From positions 1-33,880 of the forward strand of contig CAMCUQ010000020.1 of NCBI GenBank assembly GCA_945878775.1: a stretch of DNA of 33,880 nucleotides, in the 5' to 3' direction. Source of the DNA: Chthonomonas calidirosea (GTDB lineage: Bacteria > Armatimonadota > Chthonomonadetes > Chthonomonadales > Chthonomonadaceae). The position numbers and the translations under genes are program-made. Below, piece by piece: positions 1 to 9,100 of this stretch; the stretch's first letter is position 1; each line of letters starts with the position of its first letter. The notes below the pieces were generated by a model, which did not search any database, was not told where the DNA came from, and saw only the letters and a list, made by a program, of their open reading frames with translations.

Positions 1-148
1 TTGTGTGAACAGCGGGATTATACGGTAGACTAGAGAGGACATCAGGTACTCCGGGAAGAGGATTTGTTTGGCGACTTAACTCTACCTCAGAAGTTGCCTG
101 ATGTCGTAACACACTTTTTGTCTACATACTTTTACCGGAAACTAAAGT
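1..148 (-). mobile_element. One end of a putative mobile element (partial)
   Basis: The SBBP-repeat gene is interrupted at about 148 and the DNA to its left shows no continuation of it. The boundary is an 18-bp sequence (131-148) that recurs in inverted orientation at the other end of the window, where it interrupts another gene. Inside this end there is a 9-bp inverted repeat (GACATCAGG at 38-46, CCTGATGTC at 97-105) and a perfect TATAAT on the minus strand at 22-17, pointing out of the window. This would suit the promoter end of an insertion sequence whose transposase lies beyond position 1. No transposase sequence is visible here and I do not recognise the family. Confidence 0.5.
131..148 (-). 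repeat. 18-bp terminal inverted repeat, left copy
   Basis: On the minus strand this reads ACTTTAGTTTCCGGTAAA. It is identical to 33734-33751 on the plus strand. It marks the exact point where the SBBP gene stops matching its own repeat pattern, and it supplies the TAG stop (144-142) of the truncated frame. Sequences flanking the two copies are unrelated on both sides, so the shared stretch is limited to these 18 bp, as expected for terminal inverted repeats of an insertion element. Confidence 0.65.
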
Positions 149-1560
149 AAATAGGTGGAGTAGATAAGTGATTTGCCATCTCCGCTCAGTTTTGTGATGA
201 AGGCATCGCCATACGGGAAAAAGTTACCGTCGTTATCAGAGTATCCTCCTCCTGCGCTTTCTGTTTGGAAGACTCCTGCGGTGGTGGGGAAGTCGGCAGA
301 AAAAGTGCGCCCCACTGCGTAGGCACTGCCTTTCTTGTCTACGGCGATAGCATAAACGTAGTCATAATCGCTAGCCCCTCCCAAGTAGGTCGAGTAGACC
401 AGAGAGCTTCCGTCCACGCTCAACCTTGCCACGAAGCCATCGTAGCCATCTGCCCCTCCCCCTGCGCTTTGAGCTTGGAAGGCTCCGGTGGTGGTGGGAA
501 ACTCAAAAGAGTTGGTATGTCCCGCCACATAGGCGTTGCCTTTGATATCTACGGCTATGGTGTTTGCCCAGTCATACGCTTCGCCTCCCAAATAGGTGGA
601 GTAGACGAGAGACTTCCCATCTGCACTCAACTTCGTCACGAAGGCGTCCTGATTCTCTCGATATTGTGTTTGGAAAGCTTTTGGGGTGGTGGGGAAGTCG
701 GTAGAGTAGGTGCGCCCCGTTACATAGGCACAGCCTTTACTGTCAATCGCAAGGGCATTAATCCAATCATAGTCTTTTGTCCCTCCCAGATAGGTGGAGT
801 AGACCAGAGCAGGATCAATCACTAGCGGTCGGCTTCGGTCATACGCTCCCACAGCAAAACAGACCTCATTCCCCTTGGAGATGTGGTACTTCGCTTGAAC
901 AGACTTTCGCTTTCCTGCCACCTCTTGGTACGCCACGGGAGAGTGCCACTTCATGCTTCCATTCCCTGTTTCAAGCAGGAGTTCTCCACTCGGTAGGGAT
1001 TTCACTCTCCTTGCCCCTGCGAACTTCAGACGAATCGAACCTGAGTCTGCTTTCGGCTTGACGATGAAGTCATACTCCAACTGGCTCTGGTTGCCATAGT
1101 AGACGACATCAACTCCCTTGTAGACCTCATTGAACCCGACTTTGCCATAGTTCTCTACCCCAGTCCGCCACTGGCTCTTGTCTTTCCCAACAAAGTAGTT
1201 CGTGGTTCCGGGGAGTTTGGCTTCTGTGGTCTCTTGTGCCTCTGGGTTTGCGCCCACGAGTTGCATTCTCAGGACGGCTCCCACAGTTTTCTCAGGCTTG
1301 GCGTGAGCGGTCTGTTCCCCCTTTGGTTTGGGGGAACTCTTTTTGAGAGAGAAGACGGCTTCTTTGGGAGTGAGGAAGAGAGAGTATCCGCCTCCCAGTG
1401 AGAAAAACTTGACCCGTTTGTCGGTCTGTCCCCTGTTTCTCTCAAAGGAGAGAGAGAGTTTGCCATAGTTCTTCACCATGGAGGGGTTGGGCTTTTGCTG
1501 AGCGAAGACAGGGAGAGCCACAAGCAGAGCCGAGAGAGTCACAAGTGATTGTAGGCGCAT
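142..1560 (-). pseudogene. SBBP-repeat (beta-propeller) secreted protein, C-terminally truncated
   Basis: The 472-residue frame starts with a signal peptide (MRLQSLVTL to about VFAQ, residues 1-21). Next comes an N-terminal domain of about 240 residues of the type that precedes SBBP repeats (motifs FERNRGQTD, TTNYFVGKDKSQW, VVYYGNQSQLEYDF). Three SBBP repeats follow, each with VYSTYLGG, DAFVTKLS-like and DFPTT motifs. The protein ends at YSTYLL, where the fourth repeat should continue YSTYLGG. The break coincides with the inverted repeat at 131-148, so the rest was probably displaced by a mobile element. AAGGA about 8-10 nt upstream of the ATG supports the start. Such proteins are exported and bind at the cell surface or outside; no enzymatic role is evident. 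The repeats are also visible as imperfect DNA direct repeats. Confidence 0.85.
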
Positions 1561-1692
1561 ACGCTATTTCCTTGATAATGAGTCTTGATGGGGGATGGGA
1601 GAGATTCAAAGCCTTATTAGCTCTGTTCTGGGGATACTCCTTCCTAGCCTTTAGTTTTTCCAAGTGAGGCTCTTTCGACACCCCTTGAAGGC

Positions 1693-1722
1693 AGGAAAAG
1701 AGACGAGAATTTCTCTTTTCCT
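1693..1722. repeat. 11-bp inverted repeat upstream of the operon promoter
   Basis: AGGAAAAGAGA at 1693-1703 pairs perfectly with TCTCTTTTCCT at 1712-1722 around an 8-nt loop. It ends 11 bp before the -35 box of the ATP-grasp operon promoter. It could be an operator for a dimeric regulator, or a hairpin terminating transcription that enters from the left. There is only a short T-rich tail, so the role is open. Confidence 0.5.
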
Positions 1723-1733
1723 TTTGGAACCCG

Positions 1734-1763
1734 TTGACAAATAGGGAGAACCTCGCGCATAAT
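1734..1763 (+). promoter_or_regulatory. Sigma70-like promoter of the ATP-grasp operon
   Basis: TTGACA (1734-1739, perfect -35) is followed by an 18-bp spacer and CATAAT (1758-1763, 5 of 6 matches to the -10 consensus). Transcription would start near 1770 and serve the genes from 1904 to 6139, which have no other obvious promoter between them. Confidence 0.7.
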
Positions 1764-1903
1764 GAGCTTTAACCTGCTGAATGTTCCCGCTCCGTGCTTT
1801 TGCTCTCAAAAGCACCCCCGTTTCAGGCGATGATGCCTACCCTACAGGAATTCTACGTGGTTTCAATGCCGAGACTACGAATCTCTCCAAGGTGGATTCT
1901 TCT

Positions 1904-3451
1904 ATGTCCCTTTTCAATGGCTATGAGACCGAAGGATTCTACGATGAGATGTTCACGCCGGAGGGGCAACCACGACCACACTATCGAGACCTCTTCCAGC
2001 GTCTCAGCGAAATGCCACTAGAAGACTTTCGGCTTCGTTGTCAGCTTGCTGAACATACTCTCGTCAATCAAGGTATCACATTTGTAGTCTACGGTGACGA
2101 ACACGGTGTTGAAAAGCCGTGGCCCTTCGATCTTGCCCCGCGCATTATTCCCGCCAACGAGTGGGAGCATATCGAGCGGGGACTCAAACAACGCCTCACC
2201 GCGCTGAACGAGTTCCTCTACGACATCTATCACGAGCAAAAGATACTCAATGATGGCGTTATCCCACCAGAACTCGTCTTCGGAGCCACCAACTATCGGC
2301 GTGAATTTCGTTGGGCAGACCCTCCGGGGCGCATCTACGTCCATATCTGTGGAAGCGATCTGATTCGTGATGCCGATGGAACCTATAAGGTCTTGGAGGA
2401 CAACCTCCGATCCCCGTCTGGCGTCTCCTATGTGCTAGAGAACCGGAGTATCCTGACGCGAGTCATGCCGACCATCTTCCGCTCATTGCCCGTTCGCCCT
2501 GTGGATCACTACACCACTCAGCTCCTCCTCAATCTGCGCGAATTGGCTCCTATTGGGATAGAGGACCCGAACGTCGTTCTCCTGACCCCCGGAGTCTACA
2601 ATAGTGCCTATTTTGAGCACGCCTTCCTTGCCCAGCAGTTGGGTATCGAGTTGGTGGAAGGGCGCGATCTCTTCACTGAAGATAATGTGGTCTACATGAA
2701 GACCACGCGTGGAAAACAGCGTGTGGATGTGATCTATAGGCGCATCGACGACGATTTTCTCGATCCCCTCGTTTTTCGACCCGACTCAAGGCTTGGTGTC
2801 ACGGGGCTAGTGAACGCCTATCGTGCCGGAAATGTGGCACTTGCAAACTCGATTGGAACGGGAGTCGCCGACGACAAAGTGATCTATGCCTACGTCCCCC
2901 AGATCATACGCTACTACCTCAACGAGGAGCCGATCATCCCCAATGTGGAGACCTTCTTGGCATGGCTTCCCGACCACTATAAGTATATTATGGAGAACCT
3001 AGATAAGCTCGTTGTAAAGGCTGCCAATGAATCGGGGGGCTATGGGATGCTCATGGGACCTCAATCGACGAAAGCAGAGCAGGACGAGTTTGCCCGCAAG
3101 ATTGAAGCGAACCCTCGGAACTACATTGCACAGCCCCTCATCAGCCTCTCCCGCGCCCCTGCGTTTGTGGGAGATCATTTCGAGGGCAGGCACGTCGACT
3201 TGCGCCCTTATCTGCTGAATGGTAAGAGCGGTATCACTCTCATTCCTGGTGCACTCACTCGCGTGGCGCTGCGTAAAGGCTCCTACGTGGTGAACTCTTC
3301 ACAAGGGGGCGGTAGTAAGGATACATGGGTGCTTGCCCATGAGCCTATAGGAGAGATGACACAGTCACAGTCGCAGGGTTCTCAGATGCAGAGTATGTCT
3401 CAAATGACACCACTCACACCTCAGACACCTATACGAGAGGAGGCACAGTAA
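1904..3451 (+). CDS. Circularly permuted ATP-grasp type 2 family protein
   Basis: I chose the ATG at 1904, giving 515 residues that begin MSLFNGYETEGFYDEMF. AAGGTGG sits 8 nt upstream, and family members start this way. Family hallmarks are PRPHY near residue 27, the IYEDNLRSPSG-like segment (KVLEDNLRSPSG) and the near-invariant tail NSSQGGGSKDTWVL. The fold is the DUF404/DUF407 circularly permuted ATP-grasp, predicted to be a carboxylate-amine ligase that forms peptide bonds with ATP; its substrate is unknown. It is first in an operon with alpha-E and transglutaminase-like partners, a set repeatedly found together in bacteria. The last 40 or so residues form an unusual tail rich in Gln, Ser, Met and Thr that is not part of the conserved domain. 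The stop overlaps the next start by one base (TAATG). Confidence 0.93.
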   Translation: MSLFNGYETEGFYDEMFTPEGQPRPHYRDLFQRLSEMPLEDFRLRCQLAEHTLVNQGITFVVYGDEHGVEKPWPFDLAPRIIPANEWEHIERGLKQRLTALNEFLYDIYHEQKILNDGVIPPELVFGATNYRREFRWADPPGRIYVHICGSDLIRDADGTYKVLEDNLRSPSGVSYVLENRSILTRVMPTIFRSLPVRPVDHYTTQLLLNLRELAPIGIEDPNVVLLTPGVYNSAYFEHAFLAQQLGIELVEGRDLFTEDNVVYMKTTRGKQRVDVIYRRIDDDFLDPLVFRPDSRLGVTGLVNAYRAGNVALANSIGTGVADDKVIYAYVPQIIRYYLNEEPIIPNVETFLAWLPDHYKYIMENLDKLVVKAANESGGYGMLMGPQSTKAEQDEFARKIEANPRNYIAQPLISLSRAPAFVGDHFEGRHVDLRPYLLNGKSGITLIPGALTRVALRKGSYVVNSSQGGGSKDTWVLAHEPIGEMTQSQSQGSQMQSMSQMTPLTPQTPIREEAQ

Positions 3452-4449
3452 TGCTCAGTCGTGACGCCGACGCCTGCTACTGGATAGGACGCTATGTCGA
3501 ACGTGCTGAAGCGACCGCTCGTATGATCGATGTCCACTATCACTCAGCACTGGAGACGCCCATCGATCCTGTGGCAGAGGAGATACCCATCCTCTGGAAC
3601 TCCATCCTCTCTATCTCTGGGAGCGAGGAAGAGTTTCACGAAAAGTATGGAGAGCCGACAGACCGCAATGTCCTCTACTATTTCGCGTTTGATAAAGAGA
3701 ATCCAGACTCCATCTTCCAGATGTGGAGTATGGCGAGAGAGAACGCGCGTTCCATCCGAGAACAACTCTCTTCTGAGATGTGGGAGGCACTCAACATCTC
3801 TTGGTTGGCACTGCGTGAATGGAATATGGATCGCCTATTGGCAGGAATTCCACACACCTTTTTCCAACAGGTTAAGGATTCGTCCCATCTTTTTCAAGGT
3901 ATCCTAAACCGTACCATGATGATGGGCGAGACCCGCGACTGGTTAGATACAGGAAGGTTTTTGGAACGCGGTGGGCAGACGGCAAGATTGCTAGACGTGA
4001 AGTATCACGACCTACTCCCTGCCTATCGTTCACAGGAGAATCCTCTCCTGCTAGGTGGAGAGGAATGGGGAGTGGGGAGCATCGTGGATATGCACAGCTG
4101 GATAGCGGTCCTCAAATCGGTGAGTGCCTTCGAAATGTACCGCAAAACCTACCGCGAGGGGATCCACCCGAACCATATTATCGACTTTTTGGTGCTACAC
4201 CCCCAGTTTCCTGCCTCTGTGCGCCACTGTCTGGCGCGTGTGGAGGGATGCCTTCGCCGCATTAGTGGTAATAAGACAAACGACATGCTCATTTTGCCGG
4301 AGCGACTCTTGGGGAGGCTCAATGCCGATCTCAACTATACGCGCCCGGAGGAGATTATACAAATTGGCTTACACGAGTTCCTAGAACGTGTCCTTGAGCA
4401 GTGCGATTCTATTGGGGATGCGATCACCGCTCAGTATCTTTCGTACTAG
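3451..4449 (+). CDS. Alpha-E domain protein (DUF403)
   Basis: The 332-residue protein starts MLSRDADACYWIGRYVERAE, which matches the family signature (MLSR, YW, GRY, ERAE). It is predicted all-helical with no signal peptide or membrane span. Further family features are the RTMMMGETRDWLDTGRFLERG segment, which is an internal repeat of the N-terminal pattern, and a closing region LNYTRPEEIIQIGLHEFLE. Length is typical. The biochemical role is not established; alpha-E proteins almost always sit beside a circularly permuted ATP-grasp and are thought to assist or partner it. The ATG overlaps the preceding stop by one base, with GAGGAGG upstream, so translation is coupled. Confidence 0.93.
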   Translation: MLSRDADACYWIGRYVERAEATARMIDVHYHSALETPIDPVAEEIPILWNSILSISGSEEEFHEKYGEPTDRNVLYYFAFDKENPDSIFQMWSMARENARSIREQLSSEMWEALNISWLALREWNMDRLLAGIPHTFFQQVKDSSHLFQGILNRTMMMGETRDWLDTGRFLERGGQTARLLDVKYHDLLPAYRSQENPLLLGGEEWGVGSIVDMHSWIAVLKSVSAFEMYRKTYREGIHPNHIIDFLVLHPQFPASVRHCLARVEGCLRRISGNKTNDMLILPERLLGRLNADLNYTRPEEIIQIGLHEFLERVLEQCDSIGDAITAQYLSY

Positions 4450-4467
4450 GCAGGAAGGTTGTTCTTT

Positions 4468-5424
4468 GTGCGATTACGTGTGACCCATACCACTCGCTAT
4501 AGCTATCATCCGCCTGCCACCGAGAGTTCGAACGAGGTGCGTCTTATGCCTCTCACCGATTCGGAGCAGACCTGTATCGGTTTTCGCCTCACGCTTCAGC
4601 CTTTTGCGAAGACGTTCGAGTATGATACTTTGGGTGGAAAAGTGCATCACTTTACGATACGTCAAGCTCACCCTTCCCTGCTGATTACGGCAGAGGCTCT
4701 CGTAATGACTCACCTGCATGACCCGCTTCGAGGGATGGAGGTGCATAACAAGGATCAGGCACTCTACGGCTCTTCCAGCTTACAACAACCCTATTATGAT
4801 TATCTGGCTCCCAGTGAGCGGGTTCCACATCTCCCAGAGGTGCGGCAAATAGCAAAAGAGGCGCGCCTGCTTGCCAATGAAAGCACCGCCTCTTTTCTCC
4901 TTGCGCTCACCCGCTACCTCCACCAAACCTTCCTGTATATGCCGGGCGCGACAAACGTGCAAACACCCCTAAAACAGTTTTTGGAGCAGAGGAGGGGAGT
5001 CTGCCAAGATTTCGCGCATATCATGCTTGCGGTATGCAGAAGTGAAGGGATTCCGGCACGGTATGTGAGCGGTTATCTCTACACTGGTATGGTCGATCCC
5101 GAAGAAGCAAAACTCTTTGATGCGCTCGAACATGAATGGTTGGATTCATGGGAAGAGACGCCTCTGCATGGAGGAACCCCCCACCTCATCAGTGGCGACG
5201 CGACTCACGCATGGGTGGAATGCCTGCTTCCCAATGGGGAGTGGTGTGGCTTCGATCCTACAAACAATATGCTGACCGACACCCACTACATAAAAGTACA
5301 TATAGGGCGCGATTATAGCGATGTGGCTCCTGTGAGAGGCTCCTATTGGGGTGCGCCTTCTGGTGCGCCAGAGGTTGCCGTTCAGATCGTGGCTCTTTCG
5401 GAAGGACAAAAGATCGCCTCATGA
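4468..5424 (+). CDS. Transglutaminase-like cysteine peptidase family protein
   Basis: I place the start at GTG 4468 rather than TTG 4459, because AGGAAGG (4452-4458) lies 9 nt from GTG but directly abuts the TTG, and family proteins begin RVTHTTRY. The protein has 318 residues. An N-terminal beta-rich domain precedes the transglutaminase core. The catalytic triad is visible as Cys179 in GVCQDFAHIML, His247 in DATHAWVE and Asp263 in GFDPTNN. No signal peptide is seen, so it is probably cytoplasmic. In this gene set it is predicted to hydrolyse or transfer a peptide or isopeptide made by the ATP-grasp ligase. Its TGA overlaps the PII start codon (ATGA). Confidence 0.93.
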   Translation: MRLRVTHTTRYSYHPPATESSNEVRLMPLTDSEQTCIGFRLTLQPFAKTFEYDTLGGKVHHFTIRQAHPSLLITAEALVMTHLHDPLRGMEVHNKDQALYGSSSLQQPYYDYLAPSERVPHLPEVRQIAKEARLLANESTASFLLALTRYLHQTFLYMPGATNVQTPLKQFLEQRRGVCQDFAHIMLAVCRSEGIPARYVSGYLYTGMVDPEEAKLFDALEHEWLDSWEETPLHGGTPHLISGDATHAWVECLLPNGEWCGFDPTNNMLTDTHYIKVHIGRDYSDVAPVRGSYWGAPSGAPEVAVQIVALSEGQKIAS

Positions 5425-5759
5425 AACGGATAGAAGCCATCATTCGCCCCATGAAACTGGACGAAGTGAAGATCGCGCTAGGGGAGATAGGCGTCACTGG
5501 AATGTCGGTGCAGGACGTTCGAGGAACGGGCAGGCAAGGAGGACACCGAGAGGTCTATCGTGGCGCGGACTATATTATTGATCTGCCCATGAAAATCAAG
5601 ATAGAGATCGTGGCACGAGACGAAGATGTAGATGAGATAGTCGAAACGATAGAGCGTCATGCTCGAACCGGGGAGCCAGGAGATGGTAAAATCTTTATCA
5701 TGCCGATGGGGGAGGCGATTCGGATTCGGACGGCAGAGAGTGGCGATGATGTTTTGTAA
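5421..5759 (+). CDS. glnB: PII nitrogen regulatory protein (GlnB/GlnK family)
   Basis: The chosen ATG at 5421 gives 112 residues, the standard PII length, starting MKRIEAIIRPMKLDEVK. The T-loop contains GRQGGHREVYRGADY with Tyr51 at the uridylylation position. The second signature TGEPGDGKIFIMP is intact, as are the C-terminal basic residues IRIRT. PII trimers sense ATP/ADP and 2-oxoglutarate and control ammonium transporters and nitrogen enzymes. Here the gene is not beside amtB or glnA. It overlaps the transglutaminase-like gene by 4 nt (ATGA) and so is translationally coupled to the ATP-grasp operon. The longer open frame upstream (from 5346) lies within the previous gene and is not used. 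Whether it is GlnB-like or GlnK-like cannot be told from sequence. Confidence 0.93.
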   Translation: MKRIEAIIRPMKLDEVKIALGEIGVTGMSVQDVRGTGRQGGHREVYRGADYIIDLPMKIKIEIVARDEDVDEIVETIERHARTGEPGDGKIFIMPMGEAIRIRTAESGDDVL

Positions 5760-5779
5760 CGAGAAAGAAGGAGACTTTC

Positions 5780-6139
5780 ATGGAGATTAAGCGTTGGAGT
5801 GGGGGCACACAGGGGCGCAGTACCGCATCTGCGTATGCAGGGTTGCTTTGGCTGGTGTCAAACGCTTCGGATGTGAGCGGCGATTTTTGTTCTCAGACTC
5901 TGGAGACTTTTGCGCTCCTAGATACTACACTACAGAAGGCTGGTTCGTCTCGAAAGAGGCTCCTGTCTGTTCAAGTGTTATTGGCAGATATTGCAATGAA
6001 GCCCGTTTTTGATATATTGTGGAAAGAATGGATCGGCACAGAGCCTACAGGCTGGCCCCAACGCGCTTGTTTTCAAGTAGGACTGACTCCCGGTCTGCTG
6101 ATTGAGATCACGGCAGTCGCTACGCGTGATGAGGCATGA
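5780..6139 (+). CDS. RidA family protein (YjgF/YER057c/UK114)
   Basis: The 119-residue protein has the fold signature of the RidA family: a conserved C-terminal stretch with PQRACFQVGLTPG followed by LLIEITAVA, including the Arg and Glu that contact the substrate carboxylate in deaminating members. RidA enzymes hydrolyse reactive 2-aminoacrylate or other enamines and imines. AAGGAG lies 8 nt upstream of the ATG. It follows the PII gene by 20 nt and is the last gene of the operon; its stop lies only 7 bp from the end of the convergent glycosidase gene. The N-terminal half is divergent, so the subfamily is uncertain. Confidence 0.82.
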   Translation: MEIKRWSGGTQGRSTASAYAGLLWLVSNASDVSGDFCSQTLETFALLDTTLQKAGSSRKRLLSVQVLLADIAMKPVFDILWKEWIGTEPTGWPQRACFQVGLTPGLLIEITAVATRDEA

Positions 6140-6146
6140 TGCTCTG

Positions 6147-9100
6147 CTAGCGCACAAGCCGAATACTGGGGAACTGCCCGGGACGCCGAGCCTCTCCCAA
6201 ACCACTCCCCCATTCCAAGACCCCCCGTCCCCGTCCATCTTCATCGCTGAAGAGCAGCCCCAAGCCAAAGAGAGCCTCTGGCTTGGGACTGATTGGGCGT
6301 AGTTGTGACCAGGGGATCGCAGCCTCATAGTAAAGTCGGCTCCCATCGCGTCGCACTGCGATTTTAGGTTGAGGACTGTTCTCTCGTGGGGTTCCAGAGA
6401 AGCGTTGTAGAGTCGGCTTGTTACCACTTAAAAGTGCCATTCCAAACTCATGCTCCCCATCCGCGTATCCTATCTGATCCCACAAGGCATTGCGTGATGC
6501 CGATATGCCGACAAGCACCGAATCCCCCCGCCATAACTCGGTATTTGCGTAGGGCTGATAGAGAATATCGTCCTGTACTTCGCAGGCAAGATAGAGGTTC
6601 TCTGTGTCCCACTGCAATGCGAAGTGCCCAGAGAGGTCTAGCACTCCTCCCCACTCCTTGTTCCGAATCTGTCCGGAGCGAGCCATCTCCACCCGCTCCG
6701 CATTTTGCCACTCCCCCAAGTTCCCATCGATCCGAATGGGGTTTTCTGTATAACGGCAGAGCAGGGGAACTCGCAAAATGGGGCGTAGGGTGGCAACGGG
6801 GTCGCCTAGGCTCTCCACTCTCACATCGAGAGGGTAGTTCCCCGGATCGGCAACGAGAGTCTTACAGGAGATCGATTGCGTGAGGGCTCCCCCTTTTGGA
6901 ATGGAGAACGTGGTCTCTTTACCATTGAGAGCGTGAAGAGTGACCAAGAAGGGAACCAACCCCTCATTTCGCACACGCACAGGAACGTCGAGATTCGCCC
7001 CTGCTTTAGGAACGTCCAGCACTGGGTTTGGGAGGGTGGCAACGAGTGCCGGTTCCACCAAAAACCCAACTCCAGAATAAGAGTCCTTGCCCATTACAAA
7101 ATTCACATAGGCAGGAGTGGGACGAAAAACGGTGGGAATGGGAAGCGCATAGCGAATAAGGCGAGTCACATTGGGGCGAAGCGTCCCTTTAGAAACAGGA
7201 GTACTTCCCATCGGAGCCACTCTGGAGAGAGAGGTGCTGATCACCAATTCAAAGGGCTTCGGCTTGGTCAGCATATTCCGAATCCCCACATCACCCTCCA
7301 GAGCATTTCCACTCTTGTAGGCAAAGCGTGGCAGATCTGTGGTCACCAAAAAGGCAGGACGTGTGATAGGCTTGACCTCAATGAAGAGGACATCGGTGGA
7401 ATCGATGAGGAGAGGAATGTCCAACTCTCCTACAGGAACGTCCGTCACTAAGAGAGGCGTCTCTGTGTCTGTGTGCGAAAAGAGCTTCACACGATAGGCG
7501 CGTGCTTTCCCTGTGAACCCTCCGTCGATCCCCGACAGGAGTAGCCGTATCATGCGTATACTACTCTCAGCACCTTCCCGCCAGAGGAGCGCATGAACAC
7601 TATCGACACTGCGTGAAGCGATGATCTGGACCCCTTGCGACTCTGTCTCGGCGGCAAGCCGTGTACCTGCCAAACGATTCAGGAAGGTGAGACCCCCTTG
7701 TAAAGTCGAGAGTTCACCAGAAGATTGTAACAGGACACTCTGCTCTACAAGGAGGCTCTGGAGTTCATTGGGTTGGTCGGTAGGGCAGTAGTCTATGAGG
7801 CGTAAGACGAGGGGCATCGCCCCTCCCGATTTCAAGATACTCTCCTCGGTGAGTTCTGGCAAGAGGCGTGTGGTGCGGAACCAGGCAGAGTGTGACAATC
7901 GGTATCTCAGATTGATGAGAGTTTGCCCAAGCTCTTCTGCAGAATCGGTGACACGCCAGCCCAGGATATGCACAGGAAGCCCGTTCTCGACACAACTCTC
8001 CATAAACTTGTCTAGCCCCTCCAAGGGGCTTTGAGAGGTGAGGCGACACCCTAAAAGCGATCCGGGAACCTCTCGTTGCAGGCTCCGCACAAATGCAGGA
8101 TACAGGAGGCGCGCCTGCTCTGGAGTGGCTGCCAGTTCCCAACGCAAAATCCGATACTTGCTTTGCATGGCATAGCGTTTCAGGAGTTGCGTTACCATCT
8201 CTTCCCAGTGCTGTACCGTGATGCCGGGTGGGGGAGTTATGGAGACTAGCAGGCTCACTCCCTTTTGTGCCACGCCCATCAGTACCGCATCGATAACTGC
8301 CTCGTGGAGAACAAAACTTCCATCCGCATTTACCTCTATGGCGTTCTCTTCCGAGAGAGGTGCGACACGCACTACCATTGTGCTATCTGTTGCGAGTTGG
8401 TTTGCTAGCTTTATCCAATCTCCATGGGGCATACCCTGCCGTATACCCGAAGGGGTCATTCCACGCCACATTTTAGGCAGAGCGGCTCCGCCCTTATTCA
8501 TGTCTACCGTAAGAGAGACCGCGTTATCAGAGTACTGGGGAGGCACATTGGCAAGGATGGGAATCGTGCGGAAACGATTTAATGGAGCAGGGGTATTGAA
8601 GGCGACGGCTTGGAACACCTTGTAGGCACGTTTTGGCTGTAGGTTTTGATCACACAAGCCACAACTGTGGATCGAAAGCGGATTCTTCTCGTCCTCTCGC
8701 CAGTCGTTCAGAGTCTGATAGTATGCCTGCTCAATATAGGGGCGCGCTCGCATCCCTACCAATGCCTCTCGAACAAGCCGTGCCTGCTCTCCTTCGCTGA
8801 TCCCTTTTGGATGCGCGGGATAGGTATTCCAGCCCCATTCCGAGACCCAAAACGACTTACTAAGATCGTTCCGTGTCACCAGTAGGCTACGGCAAGCATC
8901 TATCCATGCAAAATCGAAAGTCTTTCCAGAGAGAGTGGGATGCACTGAGATAGCATCGAACGCCTCTTTCCCTCCATTAACATAGATACCCTCTAAAAAG
9001 CGTGTATTGGGAACACTGAGTCCGCCAATGGCAACTTTGCAAGCGGGATCGGCGCGGTGCATTGCGCTTGAAAACACTTTAAGTAACCCCGTATAGGCAA

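Larger units (their letters stand above)
1561..1903. other. Divergent intergenic and leader region
   Basis: This 343-bp stretch separates the minus-strand SBBP gene from the plus-strand ATP-grasp operon. It contains an 11-bp inverted repeat (1693-1722), a sigma70-like promoter (1734-1763) and a leader of roughly 135 nt before the chosen ATG at 1904. The ATP-grasp frame is open back to an ATG at 1781. That start lies only about 10 nt after the predicted transcription start and has no ribosome binding site, so I treat 1781-1903 as untranslated. No other gene is seen. Confidence 0.6.

Noticed and set aside
1781..1903. Upstream ATG start of the ATP-grasp frame at 1781
   Set aside because: No ribosome site, only about 10 nt from the predicted transcription start, and the family N-terminus matches the ATG at 1904, which has AAGGTGG at proper spacing.
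5346..5420. Longer PII start inside the transglutaminase-like gene
   Set aside because: The family N-terminus MKRIEAIIRP begins at 5421, and the ATGA overlap is a usual coupling signal.
7765..8142. Large antisense and off-frame open frames within the glycosidases and the cyclodehydratase (for example 125-residue frames)
   Set aside because: They have no ribosome sites, no recognisable domains and skewed composition; they are shadows of long GC-moderate genes.
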